45,000 nt of DNA from Cristatella mucedo (lineage: Eukaryota > Bryozoa > Phylactolaemata > Cristatellidae): NCBI GenBank assembly GCA_009760855.2, contig WPIO01000142.1, positions 1 to 45,000 of the forward strand. Direction: 5' to 3'. Positions 27,679 through 31,351 of this stretch are shown in pieces (the first letter of the stretch is position 1; the number at the start of each line of letters is the position of its first letter). The position numbers were made by a program, and so were the translations under genes. Below the pieces are notes generated by a model. It worked only from the letters and a program-made list of their open reading frames with translations. It searched no databases and had not been told where the DNA came from.

Positions 27679-28803
27679 GGGAAACAGAGACTGAGACAGA
27701 GAGACGGAGTGGGGTTAAATAGAAACATGGAGAGGCCGTGAAAAGAAAAGGACATGTACAGACAGACAAGACATTGTCTGAGGCTGTGATGTTCACTCCG
27801 TTAGCAGCCAGCAGCAGCACGAGATGACTCTCAAGGAGCCCCCATTCCTTAAGTCACCACTTGTCCCCCATTTCGAGCAGACAGGCTTTTCGACACGAAG
27901 AGGCACAATCGCTTCGACTCGTAGGACCATGCAATGCCTGGCAGTAGGAGCAACGGGCAAGTATGGCTAGCTGCAGCATGTGGGAAATGCTAAGCGATTG
28001 ACAGGCCGGCCTCCAGAGGTGATTGGCAGGTTGGGCGGCATTTTCGAAGCTGCACTTCAGAGCGAGCGTCTGCCCTCTTACCAGTTAGCCACGAGGCGAT
28101 GCCGGCTGCGACGACGACGGTAACCAAAAGCACGGCCACGACTACGGCGATCACTAGCCTTCTCTGACTGCACCAGTGCCATTTTCCTTCGCTGACGATC
28201 AGTTTCTGCAACGCGCGAGCGAGGGCAGACGCCGGTCGACTCGCCGCTTTCAGATGCCGCCTGATGCACCGTCCCCCGCGGCCAGAACACGTGGCGGCGA
28301 GCAGGGGTGGCGGCGAGCAGGGATGGCGGCGAACCTACCGCGGACGACGGCGACACGTCGTAGAACGGCGAGCCGCCGTCGGTACCGTTGGTCAGCTCCG
28401 GCTCATCCGCGGAATGTTTGGTGACACCGTTGTTATTGACGTGCTTTTCTCTTCTGTCGGGAGCGTCTTTGCTTTTCGAGTCCACTAACTCGATGGAGTC
28501 GTCCGCGTCGTACGCCGGATTGACCACCTGCAAAAGACGTGCGCCGAGTCTTCGACAACCGCTGCAGCGCCGCAGCCAAAAGCTCGAAGCATCGACATCT
28601 GAATCCGCGAAATCTGCGCCGGGCGGGCGAAAACGTGGGCTCCGGCTGGGCGACCGCCGCATTACGCCGGCTGGGCGACCACCGAATTACGCCGGCTAGC
28701 CAGCGGAAAGCAGGATGGCGGCTGCGGAACCCGGAGAACGAGCGGGAGTCCGGCTTTCCAGCGTGCCGCTCACCACCGACGGCGCTTTGGGAGTCTGAAC
28801 CAT
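2152..28803 (-). CDS. Gene model: type II transmembrane receptor with seven group A SRCR domains, 21 exons
   Basis: Exons were joined by hand using GT/AG sites and phase continuity; the exons are listed separately. The joined frame is open from ATG (28803) to TAA (2154-2152), about 1225 residues. Order: cytosolic tail (1-112, NPAY at 13-16), transmembrane helix (about 113-135), Ser/Thr-rich stalk (about 138-285), SRCR1 to SRCR7 (starting near 287, 404, 563, 677, 834, 970 and 1117). No signal peptide is seen, so the internal helix should act as signal anchor (N-in, C-out). SRCR domains are known extracellular ligand-binding modules of scavenger and innate-recognition receptors; the ligand here is unknown. 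Most domains carry six cysteines and are split over two exons, the group A pattern. Type II topology recalls the class A scavenger receptors, but those have one SRCR domain and a collagenous stalk, which is absent here. Exon choice is inference; the SRCR exons are secure, the stalk and 4.3-kb exons less so. Confidence 0.8.
2461..2599 (-). CDS. SRCR receptor exon 20: first half of SRCR7
   Basis: Acceptor TTGCTGCTCTGCAG, donor TTCAG|GTAGGT, phase 1 to 2. It reads LRLAYG, NETWRSIC and AQVVCRQLGF. The WGTVC motif is diverged to WRSIC but keeps its cysteine. A LINE/SINE-type 3' tail ends only about 12 bases before the exon, so repeat DNA supplies the intron end. Confidence 0.87.
2611..2680 (-). 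mobile_element. LINE/SINE 3'-tail insertion next to SRCR exon 20
   Basis: The minus strand reads GCCTAGAAAGAGATTGAGTT, then a degraded GGTGCT segment, then a TTATTATT run, which is the same tail as the LINE at 14.9 kb. The run ends about 12 bases before exon 20 and forms part of its pyrimidine-rich acceptor region. Confidence 0.75.
2805..2940. repeat. TCTG/TC-rich microsatellite
   Basis: Imperfect GTCT/CTCT repeats, interrupted by a short GT run. They give spurious Ser/Val/Cys-rich frames. In the intron between exons 20 and 19. Confidence 0.85.
3828..3985 (-). mobile_element. tRNA-headed SINE, family 2
   Basis: The minus strand has a tRNA-like head (GGGGTAAGGTGCTTGCTTTA), a B-box-like GGATCGAGTCC, then TAGTGATGACCATTAACATT and AATGAGGCTGTTGGATCAGC. 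It is diverged from the 34.2-kb copy but colinear. Confidence 0.6.
4312..4407 (-). CDS. Candidate cassette exon 19 between SRCR6 and SRCR7
   Basis: 96 bases, phase 1-1, so inclusion or skipping keeps frame. The donor CACAA|GTAAGT is strong; the acceptor AATAATGTAG is modest. It would add 32 residues with two cysteines (LLPTCKSVS and YYACLLKG), resembling no domain I know. Exon 18 also joins directly to exon 20 in frame, so this may be alternative or spurious. Confidence 0.35.
4795..4875 (+). mobile_element. LINE-type 3' tail fragment
   Basis: GTAGAAAGAGATTTGAGTTC, then GGCGCTTTATCAAATG, then ATTATTATTATT. It lies in the intron between exons 18 and 19. Confidence 0.65.
5461..5630 (-). CDS. 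SRCR receptor exon 18: second half of SRCR6
   Basis: Acceptor GTTTCTGCTTGTAG, donor GTGG|GTAAGA, phase 2 to 1. It reads ERLLVKDVKCLGNETSISSC, QEC and LLVQC. The WG motif is lost and the spacing is looser than in SRCR4/5, but six cysteines remain across the domain. Confidence 0.88.
6080..6517 (-). CDS. SRCR receptor exon 17: second half of SRCR5 fused to first half of SRCR6
   Basis: A 438-base exon with acceptor CGCTTGGCAG and donor TTCAG|GTGAGC, phase 2 to phase 2. It reads VPIWLSNVSCNGSESTLLEC, SGWNVTRGC and VKIVC, then a short Ser/Thr linker, then WELRLLPHRSRR, GEWGAVC and LACKQLNF. Every other domain boundary in the gene has a phase 1 intron; here it is absent. Confidence 0.92.
7547..7775. 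repeat. (GA)n microsatellite
   Basis: A nearly pure GA run from about 7590 to 7672, then GACA-rich flanks. It makes Arg/Glu or Ser/Leu-rich spurious frames. In the intron between exons 17 and 16, about 240 bases after a (TG)n run at 7260-7305. Confidence 0.9.
8004..8370 (+). repeat. 104-bp direct repeat interleaved with a split LINE 3' fragment
   Basis: 8004-8107 and 8181-8288 are near-identical, both starting GATTTGATCATGCATACAAG and ending GGACTCAGG. Between them (8108-8180) lies a LINE 3' piece ending CATTTAGTGGGT. After the second copy the LINE resumes at about 8289 (CCTTGTGATTC) through its 3' tail and TTA run. The second copy therefore interrupts the LINE sequence exactly. Confidence 0.85.
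8487..8637 (-). CDS. SRCR receptor exon 16: first half of SRCR5
   Basis: Acceptor CGTTTCTTGTCACAG, donor TATGG|GTACGT, phase 1 to 2. It reads PRLRLSGGSDSSRGRLEVLY, WGLVC and ATVACRQLGYG. Many residues are shared with exon 14, including SGFG and WGLVC, which points to domain duplication. Confidence 0.92.
9283..9480 (-). mobile_element. Diverged second-family LINE 3' UTR
   Basis: The minus strand matches the 17.3-kb copy at GTAGTCTGTTGGGGAGGG, AAGCCGCTTGAGTATTCAGC and TTATGGATTTGTGGAGTTAC. No coding part is left. Confidence 0.5.
9745..10100 (+). pseudogene. Highly degraded LINE fragment
   Basis: The plus strand reads LGFLLCSDDMQLHL, a mutated form of the RT motif LGFHFYADDTQLYV. Near 10050 DFKIFKKKLQTYL matches the LINE C-terminus DLTTFKRNLKTHL. 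The region between is internally deleted relative to the intact copy. Confidence 0.55.
10195..10345 (+). mobile_element. tRNA-headed SINE, family 2 (diverged)
   Basis: AGTGGTAGTGTACTTGTGCT, CCGTTCGAGCATT (B box), GGCAATACTTTATTGCC, then GGTAGTGATGGCTACTATGG and AATGAGGCTTC. It has the same layout as the other family 2 copies. Confidence 0.5.
10440..10605 (-). mobile_element. tRNA-headed SINE, family 1
   Basis: Plus strand ATTTGTATAGCACCCTAAG, then CTCCATCCAGGTGCTTCA, ending in GTTAACCGCTGGGCCAGAC, which is the reverse of a GGCCCAGCGGTTAAC A-box head. The B-box area carries extra sequence. Confidence 0.6.
11619..11941 (-). CDS. SRCR receptor exon 15: second half of SRCR4 and Ser/Thr linker
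   Basis: The acceptor is TGTGATTGTAG. It reads QPMWLSNVACTGNESRLHDC, HDGWNVSGSC and DVSMQC, then about 45 Ser/Thr-rich residues, ending at donor CCAG|GTAATT, phase 1. A long mucin-like linker follows this domain, so the receptor probably has a flexible joint between SRCR4 and SRCR5. Confidence 0.92.
12053..12200 (-). CDS. SRCR receptor exon 14: first half of SRCR4
   Basis: Acceptor TTTCTGTTTTCCAG, donor TTCGG|GTATGT, phase 1 to 2. It reads PRVRLVGGSDPRHGRLEVWY, WGLVC and ATVVCRQLGFG, closely matching the SRCR consensus. It is very similar to exon 16. Confidence 0.92.
12446..12592 (+). CDS. Small acidic ORF upstream of the LINE (48 codons, unrecognised)
   Basis: ATG to TAA with a strongly acidic product (MLDGTEDDTIQEEINYSD at the start, DTDDEPLAYC near the end). 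Acidic N-termini like this occur in some DNA transposases, but nothing else supports that. It overlaps the LINE open frame in another phase. It may be the end of an older element interrupted by the LINE. Confidence 0.25.
   Translation: MLDGTEDDTIQEEINYSDIDNAVEDYEDVCCDTDDEPLAYCGIKASLC
12453..14792 (+). CDS. LINE ORF2 fragment: reverse transcriptase and C-terminal region
   Basis: An uninterrupted frame of about 780 codons; LINE similarity starts near residue 54, so the first 50 or so codons are flanking DNA read in frame. Visible motifs: NYRPVSLLPFLSKTLE (fingers), LLDLSAAFDTID with catalytic Asp near 403, GVPQGSVLGP at 460-469, and YADD at 493-496 with both catalytic Asp intact. The C-terminal part ends in AWNSLPTGIR and LKTHLFRTAF, typical of CR1/L2-group elements. 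The endonuclease domain is missing, so this copy cannot nick target DNA itself. The absence of stops over 2.1 kb suggests a fairly recent insertion. Confidence 0.88.
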   Translation: MELKMIQYKRKLTIQTSIMLLKTMKMFAVILMTSLLLTVVLKQAYVNTRWAMSSKITCESRNLKTLDIDAVRERISASPLLLSPPSDLSSLVDCYNTTLADTLNEFAPLTKRTVRPRPDGLWFTTDIKLAKSTNRKLEKAYKRSGLTVHRQAYEDYCRSYQSILAKAKSSFYRNIVESQMHNPKMLMSTINHLLNRSQVSSLPDDHCDDLADRFSRFFVQKIDKIRESIPAMTTFPLESCSSVPGCTSMSAFKQVTSDVVLKFVSQSKKTTSPLDPIPTVLLLRCIDLLLPCITNIINMSLASGQVPAPFKKAVVRPVLKKATLDQENLSNYRPVSLLPFLSKTLERVVADQLNSYIETSHLASKFQSGFRANHSTESALLRVYNDILRNADMGRVSLLVLLDLSAAFDTIDQKVLLKRLSSRLGITGTALQWFRSYLSGRLQSVDVNGQRSSEVPLKYGVPQGSVLGPVLFTVYTLPLADVIAKHNLGFHFYADDTQLYVCFDPSQPSSTSNSLNSLAACIDDIRSWMAANFLKLNDDKTNLLVMGKPSVIQKLERLTFKIGSASISPVESARNLGVIFQSDLSLDDHISSTVKSAYFQLHNIAKIQACLDKDTTSKLVDAFVTSRLDFCNSLLTGLPACAIRRLQLVQNSAARLVCREHRSCHITPLLADLHWLPVKQRIDFKVLSLTFRSLHSMAPAYLSDILPHQAKHRTTRFSESNSLEIPRTNLKSFGDRAFSSYAPKAWNSLPTGIRTSPDLTTFKRNLKTHLFRTAFSGSL
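12610..15027 (+). mobile_element. CR1/L2-type LINE, 5'-truncated, antisense in an SRCR intron
   Basis: LINE homology starts near 12610, just past where the endonuclease domain should end, and runs through reverse transcriptase, C-terminal region, 3' UTR and a (TTA)n tail at about 15010-15027. The 3' end (CGCCTAGAAAGAGATTAAG onward) recurs as a short repeat all over the window. The element sits between SRCR exons 14 and 13, opposite to the gene. 5' truncation and a simple-repeat 3' tail are the normal outcome of target-primed reverse transcription. Confidence 0.88.
14946..15175. repeat. Inverted pair of LINE 3' tails
   Basis: The LINE tail at 14946-15027 is followed, after about 68 bases, by a second tail in opposite orientation at 15096-15175. 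The arms match over about 75 bases, including TAGAAAGAGATTAAGTTCTC and its complement, and both end in TTA/TAA runs facing each other. A transcript through here could form a long hairpin. Confidence 0.85.
15236..15362 (-). mobile_element. tRNA-headed SINE, family 1
   Basis: The minus strand starts GGCCCAGTGGTTAACGTGCT (A box), has GGCTCGAGCCC (B box), and ends CGAATAGAGGTTAAGTTCTC plus GGTGCTCTACAAATGA. It is a good example of the family. Confidence 0.75.
15720..15785 (-). mobile_element. LINE-type 3' tail fragment
   Basis: On the plus strand TAATAATAATAATAACA is followed by TTTATAAAGCACCCTCAGAG and ATCTCTTTCTAGGTGC, the reverse complement of the common tail. It lies about 600 bases from the inverted tail pair. 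Confidence 0.65.
16182..16375 (-). CDS. SRCR receptor exon 13: second half of SRCR3
   Basis: Acceptor TGTTTACTTGCAG, donor GAAG|GTTAGT, phase 2 to 1. It reads PMWYNTFNCSGRETTLAQC, then MTC and VRLAC. The usual WG(V/W)xxC segment is changed to RPWLPMTC. Six domain cysteines are kept with exon 12. Confidence 0.87.
16581..16857 (-). CDS. SRCR receptor exon 12: Ser/Thr linker and first half of SRCR3
   Basis: The acceptor is ATTTCGGTTCTAG. About 46 Ser/Thr/Pro-rich residues, probably O-glycosylated, precede LRVRLFDG, GRLEIMQNGTWGRVC and ANAVCRQLYG. The donor is TATGG|GTGAGT, phase 2. Confidence 0.88.
17040..17430 (+). mobile_element. 3' end of a second CR1-like LINE family
   Basis: GGCGACAGAAGCTTTAGCTC to about 17150 translates to GDRSFSSAGPRLWNSLPQF and a stop, the typical C-terminus of CR1/L2-group ORF2 proteins. 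Its 3' UTR (GTGAGTGCGCTATACAAAAC, then TTTATGACTTTGTGGAGTTA) differs from that of the 12.6-kb LINE and recurs elsewhere in the window. Confidence 0.65.
18118..18285 (+). mobile_element. tRNA-headed SINE, family 2
   Basis: CTAGGTAAAGCGGTTGCTCT, then GTGGGCGATCCTTAATCGTG, GCAAGCGGTGGTGACAGCCT, and tail GAGGCTGTGAAATCAGCTAG. The B box is disrupted. Confidence 0.65.
18570..18860 (+). mobile_element. Diverged LINE 3' UTR fragments (both families)
   Basis: 18570-18770 resembles the second LINE family 3' UTR (ATGAGATAGACTCTACTGAC, CTACCAAATGCACCCCTGAA, TTTCTGTGGATTGTATAGG). At 18790-18860 GCCTAGAAAGTGATTTAGTT with ATATTATTAATATAAT resembles the first family's tail. Both are badly decayed. Confidence 0.45.
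19167..19354 (-). CDS. SRCR receptor exon 11: second half of SRCR2
   Basis: The acceptor is excellent (TATTTCTTGTTGCAG) and the donor is CGAG|GTCAGT. Motifs are SVWLFRVNCSGHESNISQC, WGCQRGSRC and LSLGC. It has one cysteine more than the other second halves (two in WGCQRGSRC), opposite the one lost in exon 10. Confidence 0.88.
19544..19724 (-). CDS. SRCR receptor exon 10: first half of SRCR2, conserved Cys missing
   Basis: The acceptor is GATCGTTGCAG|ATGG. After a short linker it reads VVGVRLAGSEANLGRG, then SVELLL, then SVICRQLN at the phase 2 donor AAG|GTTTGT. The usual WGxVC segment is replaced by SVAAVHMS, so the first conserved cysteine is absent. The frame is intact, so this looks like divergence rather than decay. 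Confidence 0.8.
21225..21282 (-). mobile_element. LINE-type 3' tail fragment
   Basis: Plus strand AATAATAAATTTGTATAGC, then CAGAGAACTTAATCTCTTTC. It is short and diverged, in the intron between exons 10 and 9. Confidence 0.55.
22016..22194 (-). CDS. SRCR receptor exon 9: second half of SRCR1
   Basis: Acceptor ATGTTTTTTAG, donor GCAG|GTATTA, phase 2 to phase 1. Motifs are VPIWWEKVNCTG, NIGYC, NGWGVHSC and VHIQC, completing six domain cysteines with exon 8. Of the seven domains this is closest to the family consensus. Confidence 0.9.
22830..22935 (+). mobile_element. tRNA-headed SINE, family 1 (diverged)
   Basis: CGTGGGCTCGGGCCCTCCGA (B-box area), then CATATGTGAAGTGCCTGGAT, then TGCTATACAAATTAG. 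The head is incomplete. Confidence 0.5.
24374..24656 (-). CDS. SRCR receptor exon 8: Ser-rich stalk end and first half of SRCR1
   Basis: The exon opens with a Ser-rich run (eight consecutive Ser), then a Pro-rich hinge (RPPLPPAPVQ). The first half of an SRCR domain follows: VRLADGG, GRLEVLHNGTWGTVC and ALLVCRQLNY. The donor TACAC|GTGAGA leaves phase 2, the standard intra-domain position here. A TGA lies upstream in frame, so the acceptor must fall at TTGTAG (24657). Confidence 0.85.
24938..25000 (-). CDS. Candidate stalk exon 7 (repeat copy 1)
   Basis: 63 bases, phase 1-1, acceptor TTGAATTTTAG, donor TCAG|GTCTGTGG. It encodes a segment containing SRPTSGAALLISS. The acceptor of the next exon (24656, TTGAATTGTAG) is homologous, so the SRCR1 exon seems to have inherited its splice site from the same repeat. 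Confidence 0.4.
25144..25203 (-). CDS. Candidate stalk exon 6 (repeat copy 2)
   Basis: 60 bases, phase 1-1, with the same acceptor and donor motifs as the neighbouring copies. It encodes a segment containing SRPTSRAALSTSS. It is one codon shorter than copies 1 and 3, and the frame is kept. Confidence 0.4.
25347..25409 (-). CDS. Candidate stalk exon 5 (repeat copy 3)
   Basis: 63 bases, phase 1-1, acceptor TTGAATTTTAG, donor TCAG|GTCTGTGG. It encodes a segment containing IRPTSGATLSTSS. The donor is non-ideal (GTCTGT) but identical in all three repeat copies. It may be skipped without changing frame. Confidence 0.4.
25528..25647 (-). CDS. Candidate stalk exon 4 (Ser/Thr/Gly-rich, phase 1-1)
   Basis: The acceptor ATCGGCATTTGCAG has a branch-like TGCTAAT upstream; the donor is GGCG|GTAATG. 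The exon is 120 bases, phase 1 at both ends, and encodes a Ser/Thr/Gly-rich segment ending GRTTGAASSSG. Its 3' half resembles the three repeat-borne mini-exons that follow. Such O-glycosylatable stretches are typical of receptor stalks. Confidence 0.5.
26000..26110 (-). pseudogene. Possible eroded SRCR half-exon
   Basis: The minus strand reads SSGHENNI, and TTCTGGCCATGAAA with its flanks matches the SGHESNI codons of exon 11 at about 22 of 24 bases. The conserved cysteines and the WG segment that should follow are gone, and no splice sites fit. It could be a relic of a lost domain, or a chance match to a short motif. Confidence 0.25.
26150..26400. repeat. (CA)n / CAGA microsatellite
   Basis: ACACAC runs broken by CAGACACA and a TATATATA stretch near 26280. 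Next to the possible SRCR relic, in the intron between exons 4 and 3. Confidence 0.9.
26850..27000 (-). mobile_element. LINE 3' UTR fragment
   Basis: A longer copy of the LINE 3' end in reverse: AATAATAATGCACTTGATAA, then ATCTCTTTCTAGGCGCTTTA, through the part corresponding to GTTTGTTTTTCAAGCATG of the intact LINE. Confidence 0.75.
27078..27262 (-). mobile_element. tRNA-headed SINE, family 2
   Basis: The minus strand has TAAGGTGGTTGCTTTTTACG, CGTGGGTTCGAATCC (perfect B box), GCAAGCGGTGGTGATAGCCG and tail AGAGGCTGTCAAGTCAGCTA. Confidence 0.75.
27430..27720. repeat. (GA)n / GACA microsatellite
   Basis: Long GA runs (27600-27665) and GACAGACA blocks. Intronic; frames across it are not coding. 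Confidence 0.9.
28082..28205 (-). CDS. SRCR receptor exon 3, transmembrane signal anchor
   Basis: It encodes a juxtamembrane basic stretch (CSQRR) followed by about 23 hydrophobic residues beginning LVIAVVVAVLLVTVVVAAG. Positive charge on the N-terminal side and none just after favours N-in orientation. The donor ACTG|GTAAGAGG is strong and leaves phase 1, matching every candidate downstream exon. Trp and Cys sit just before the helix (WHWCSQRR), where the Cys could be palmitoylated. Confidence 0.75.
28206..28269 (-). other. Candidate 64-nt mini-intron before the transmembrane exon
   Basis: GTGCAT...TTGCAG, 64 bases. Removing it joins the cytosolic frame (ending RGT) to the transmembrane frame (starting KLIVSEG) in phase 0. 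Both sites are weak: the donor is GTGCAT and the acceptor has a poor pyrimidine tract. A single-base assembly error here would also explain the frame change, so this is a hypothesis. Confidence 0.45.
28270..28527 (-). CDS. SRCR receptor exon 2, cytosolic tail with NPAY motif
   Basis: The acceptor is TCTTTTGCAG|GTGGTC and the exon encodes 86 residues in phase 0. The segment is hydrophilic and acidic/Ser-rich. It carries NPAYD near its start (an NPxY motif, known as an endocytosis/PTB-docking signal) and PFYDV near the middle as a second candidate phosphotyrosine site. Its position before the transmembrane exon makes it the cytosolic N-terminus. The frame stays open past the proposed donor at 28269, so the 3' boundary is the least certain part. 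Confidence 0.65.
28774..28803 (-). CDS. SRCR receptor exon 1 (start codon)
   Basis: Thirty coding bases, reading MVQTPKAPSV. The ATG has G at -3 and G at +4, a good Kozak context. The donor is GTG|GTGAGC, phase 0, matching the phase 0 acceptor of exon 2. It was chosen over the ATG at 28598, which reads straight into exon 2 in the wrong frame. An unseen upstream 5' UTR exon is possible. Confidence 0.55.
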
Positions 28804-28927
28804 CTCGCCCGAGCTGGTTCGTCGGCTGCAGATGGCGGGCGCTCAAAGAGCCGGTGTCGGTGCGTTCTGGCTCGACGGAGAAACGCGCACGCTCCCGCGA
28901 GAACAGACAGGCCGGCCGCCGGCCGAC

Positions 28928-28934
28928 TAATATA
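28928..28934 (-). promoter_or_regulatory. TATA-like box upstream of the SRCR gene start
   Basis: On the minus strand this reads TATATTA, about 125 bases before the ATG at 28803. A start site about 30 bases downstream would give a 5' UTR near 95 bases. The surrounding 28.1-29.9 kb is very GC- and CpG-rich, so initiation may instead be dispersed. Position and AT-richness are the only evidence. Confidence 0.3.
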
Positions 28935-29844
28935 GCCGCATAAAGTCAGGCCACCAGTAAGGCGATCCCACCTCCCCCCCCCCCCTCAGACCACCGCCCC
29001 TCCCCTCAGCAGTGGCGCCCATACACTTCGCGCAGCTTGGCAGCGTTCGGTAAAACTGAAAATTATGGAAGATTTAAGGAGCGTTCGATAAGTACGCGGC
29101 CTGGCGAGGGAGCAGTCGAGCCGCCGGCCGGCTGGCGGCGTCTCACGCACAGCTGGCGGCTGCTCGGACGACCAGCGGCGCCACTCGCAGCGGCCGCCGT
29201 AACGCGCTTCGCTCGCTCGGGCGCGCTTGTCGAACGCGAAGCATCGGTCGGCGCTCACGACGGCCCGGCGTCGGGCTGCCGGCGCGGGCGCGCGCTGCCA
29301 GCGCGGACGTCGCTGGTTGCCAGGGCGCTGTGCGCGCCCGCACCGCCGGGACGCCTCTCGACCACGACGCGAACCTACAGCGCTACGCTCGCGTGTCGGC
29401 CGGCGTCTGCCGGCGCGCGCGCGTCTGCGTGCGTTGCTCGGGCGAGCGTGTGCGCGCCGGCATCTTAAAGCCGTCTTGCGCAGTCAACCGCTACTGGGAC
29501 GCTTGGGCGGATGAGAATTCCTGAGCTTAACTTAGCTAGACCGTAGGCCGGGCGGTTTCACGAGCGCCTCGGCGGCTTGCGGGTACCGCCGCAACCTCGA
29601 GTGGGCGCCGGCTCTAGCGCCCGCTGACTGGCGGCGCCGCGCCAGCCCGCGAGCGGCGCGGCGCCATGGTCGATACGCTCTCTCAGTCAGACGGCGCACC
29701 GAGACGCCGCGTAGACTGTTCAACCGTACGCTGTAAGCTTGGGATGACGCCCTCTGCGCCTGCACGCTCGGCGCCTCAAGCCGGCGTCCGTGTAGGATTT
29801 CGACGGAGGCGACGCGCCATTCTGCCGACGGCCTGCGGACGGGG

Positions 29845-29850
29845 TATAAA
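29845..29850 (+). promoter_or_regulatory. TATAAA in the CpG-rich block, plus strand
   Basis: GGGGTATAAACGCGCC is a consensus TATA box set in GC-rich DNA at the outer edge of the CpG-rich block, facing away from the SRCR gene. No convincing coding exon follows; the first downstream ATG is followed at once by TGA. It may be a divergent promoter or chance. Confidence 0.25.
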
Positions 29851-29949
29851 CGCGCCTGCAAGCCCCTACCTCCTTCCTGCTAACCGAAGTTCCTAAGACT
29901 TTAGCATAACGGATCACTATAGAGGCAGAATGTGAGCGGGGAGACGGGG

Positions 29950-31140
29950 CGACTGCGAGTGTACCAGACATAGCACGCCTACACGCCTGCCGTCGGGGAA
30001 CCAATCAGCGCTTCATTGTCAATCAGGGCCCAATTTGACCGCAGGTTAATAAGGAGGGATTGGGGCGAGCTGCTAGGAGCTCCAGCTGTGCCTGGTAATT
30101 ATCGACGCTCAGCCCACCTCACGAGTAAGCTCTCTGGCGTCCTGAGACGGGTTACAGCCATTGAGCCTACTGAACCGTCGGCGAGGTTTGTCAACGAATA
30201 CCAAGAAGTTAAACCCAACTTTCAAGCCTCCTTCGCCAAAGGAGCTTCGACGGCTCCACGTTGACCAACGAAAAATTCTCACTTTAGCCTGCCCAGCACC
30301 GCCAACGGCTTGGCTCCTTCATTTCTAGCTGCTGCAACAGTTTTAGCGTCACCGTGTCGTCGGGCTTTTGACAATAAATTTGCAGTTCCATTCCTTCACT
30401 TACAAACCATCGACGACGGAATGTTTTGTTCTGCAGTTTCTAGACTGCTGAACACATATTCAAAATTCTTGCGCAACGACATCTTCTCAGCTGCTGCCGT
30501 CTGCGACACGTCATTCCCAACCATTATGAGCTGCAACTTCCATGCTACTCACTTGGTCAGGTGCCGCAGCACCGTCTTAGGATGGCTGTTTCCTGCTCTA
30601 CCTGCCTCTACCCTTCCTCCTACGTCTCCTGACCAGCATGAGAGTTAAAAGTGAGCTGCCAATTGAATCGATTCTTGAACTACCAGGTGGCCAGTGGCCC
30701 CTGACACACACACACACACACACACACGTTCAGCAGTTGTAGTGAGCTACAGATGGCTTTCCACCACAGATATTTGCAGCATCAACAGTTCCTGCTTAAC
30801 GTGTCTCTGGCCATGGTGCCGAAGTAACTAAGTTTACAAGTCTGTTGGACCAGTTATCGCTTTGTTACTAAGCATGCTTGTAAGTCTCCATCACAGGCGC
30901 CTCAGTATGGCATGGTGGTCTCAAGAGAAAAAAAAGTCGTAAACGTAGAAGATAAGTTTAACCTCTTATTTCCGAACCTCGACTGCTGCGTGAATGACAG
31001 GAGTGTACATACCCAGCCATCTTCGTTCAAGTGCTCGCTGGCATTCTCGCCTACCTTCCACAGAGACATCGTGAGGTCAGGTCACCGTCGATGCCTCTGC
31101 ATTGGCCTACGCTAGGCCGAGAAATTCTGAAGCGAAGCCC
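29950..31140. other. Intergenic, no gene identified
   Basis: Mixed composition with a short (CA)n run near 30705-30726. A 112-codon plus frame at 30310-30648 shows no known domain; its CTTCCATGCTACTCAC stretch resembles part of the second LINE family near 17215, so it may be repeat-derived. 31350-32320 also shows nothing clear. Confidence 0.35.
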
Positions 31141-31145
31141 TACCA

Positions 31146-31351
31146 ACACCTTGTGCTCGGCACTTAAGCAGCCACCTAAATGGTTTAAGTGCTAATGCTT
31201 TGTGCATGCGAGCTCTATCTGCAAGGAGCCGGCTAGGCGATGCAATCTGACACCTTGTGCTTAGCTCTTAAGCAGCCACCTACATAGTTGCAGGCTAATA
31301 CTTTGTGCATGAGAGCTTTATCTGCAAGGAGTCGGCTATGCGATGCAATCT
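31146..31351. repeat. Two-copy 104-bp tandem repeat
   Basis: Two adjacent copies begin ACACCTTGTGCT at 31146 and 31250; both contain CTTAAGCAGCCACCTA and TTTGTGCATG and end CGATGCAATCT. Copies differ at about one base in ten. No coding potential is seen. Confidence 0.8.

Larger units (their letters stand above)
28100..29900. promoter_or_regulatory. GC- and CpG-rich block over the SRCR gene start
   Basis: From about 28.1 to 29.9 kb the DNA is dense in CG dinucleotides and GC, unlike the AT-rich introns on its left. It covers exons 1-3 and the presumed promoter. The long overlapping frames here on both strands are a product of base composition. No conserved protein is seen in 29.0-29.9 kb. Confidence 0.5.

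Noticed and set aside
28433-28943. Alternative long frames on both strands around the SRCR gene start
   Set aside because: GC-rich DNA has few stops. Only the minus frame with NPAYD connects by phase to the transmembrane exon.
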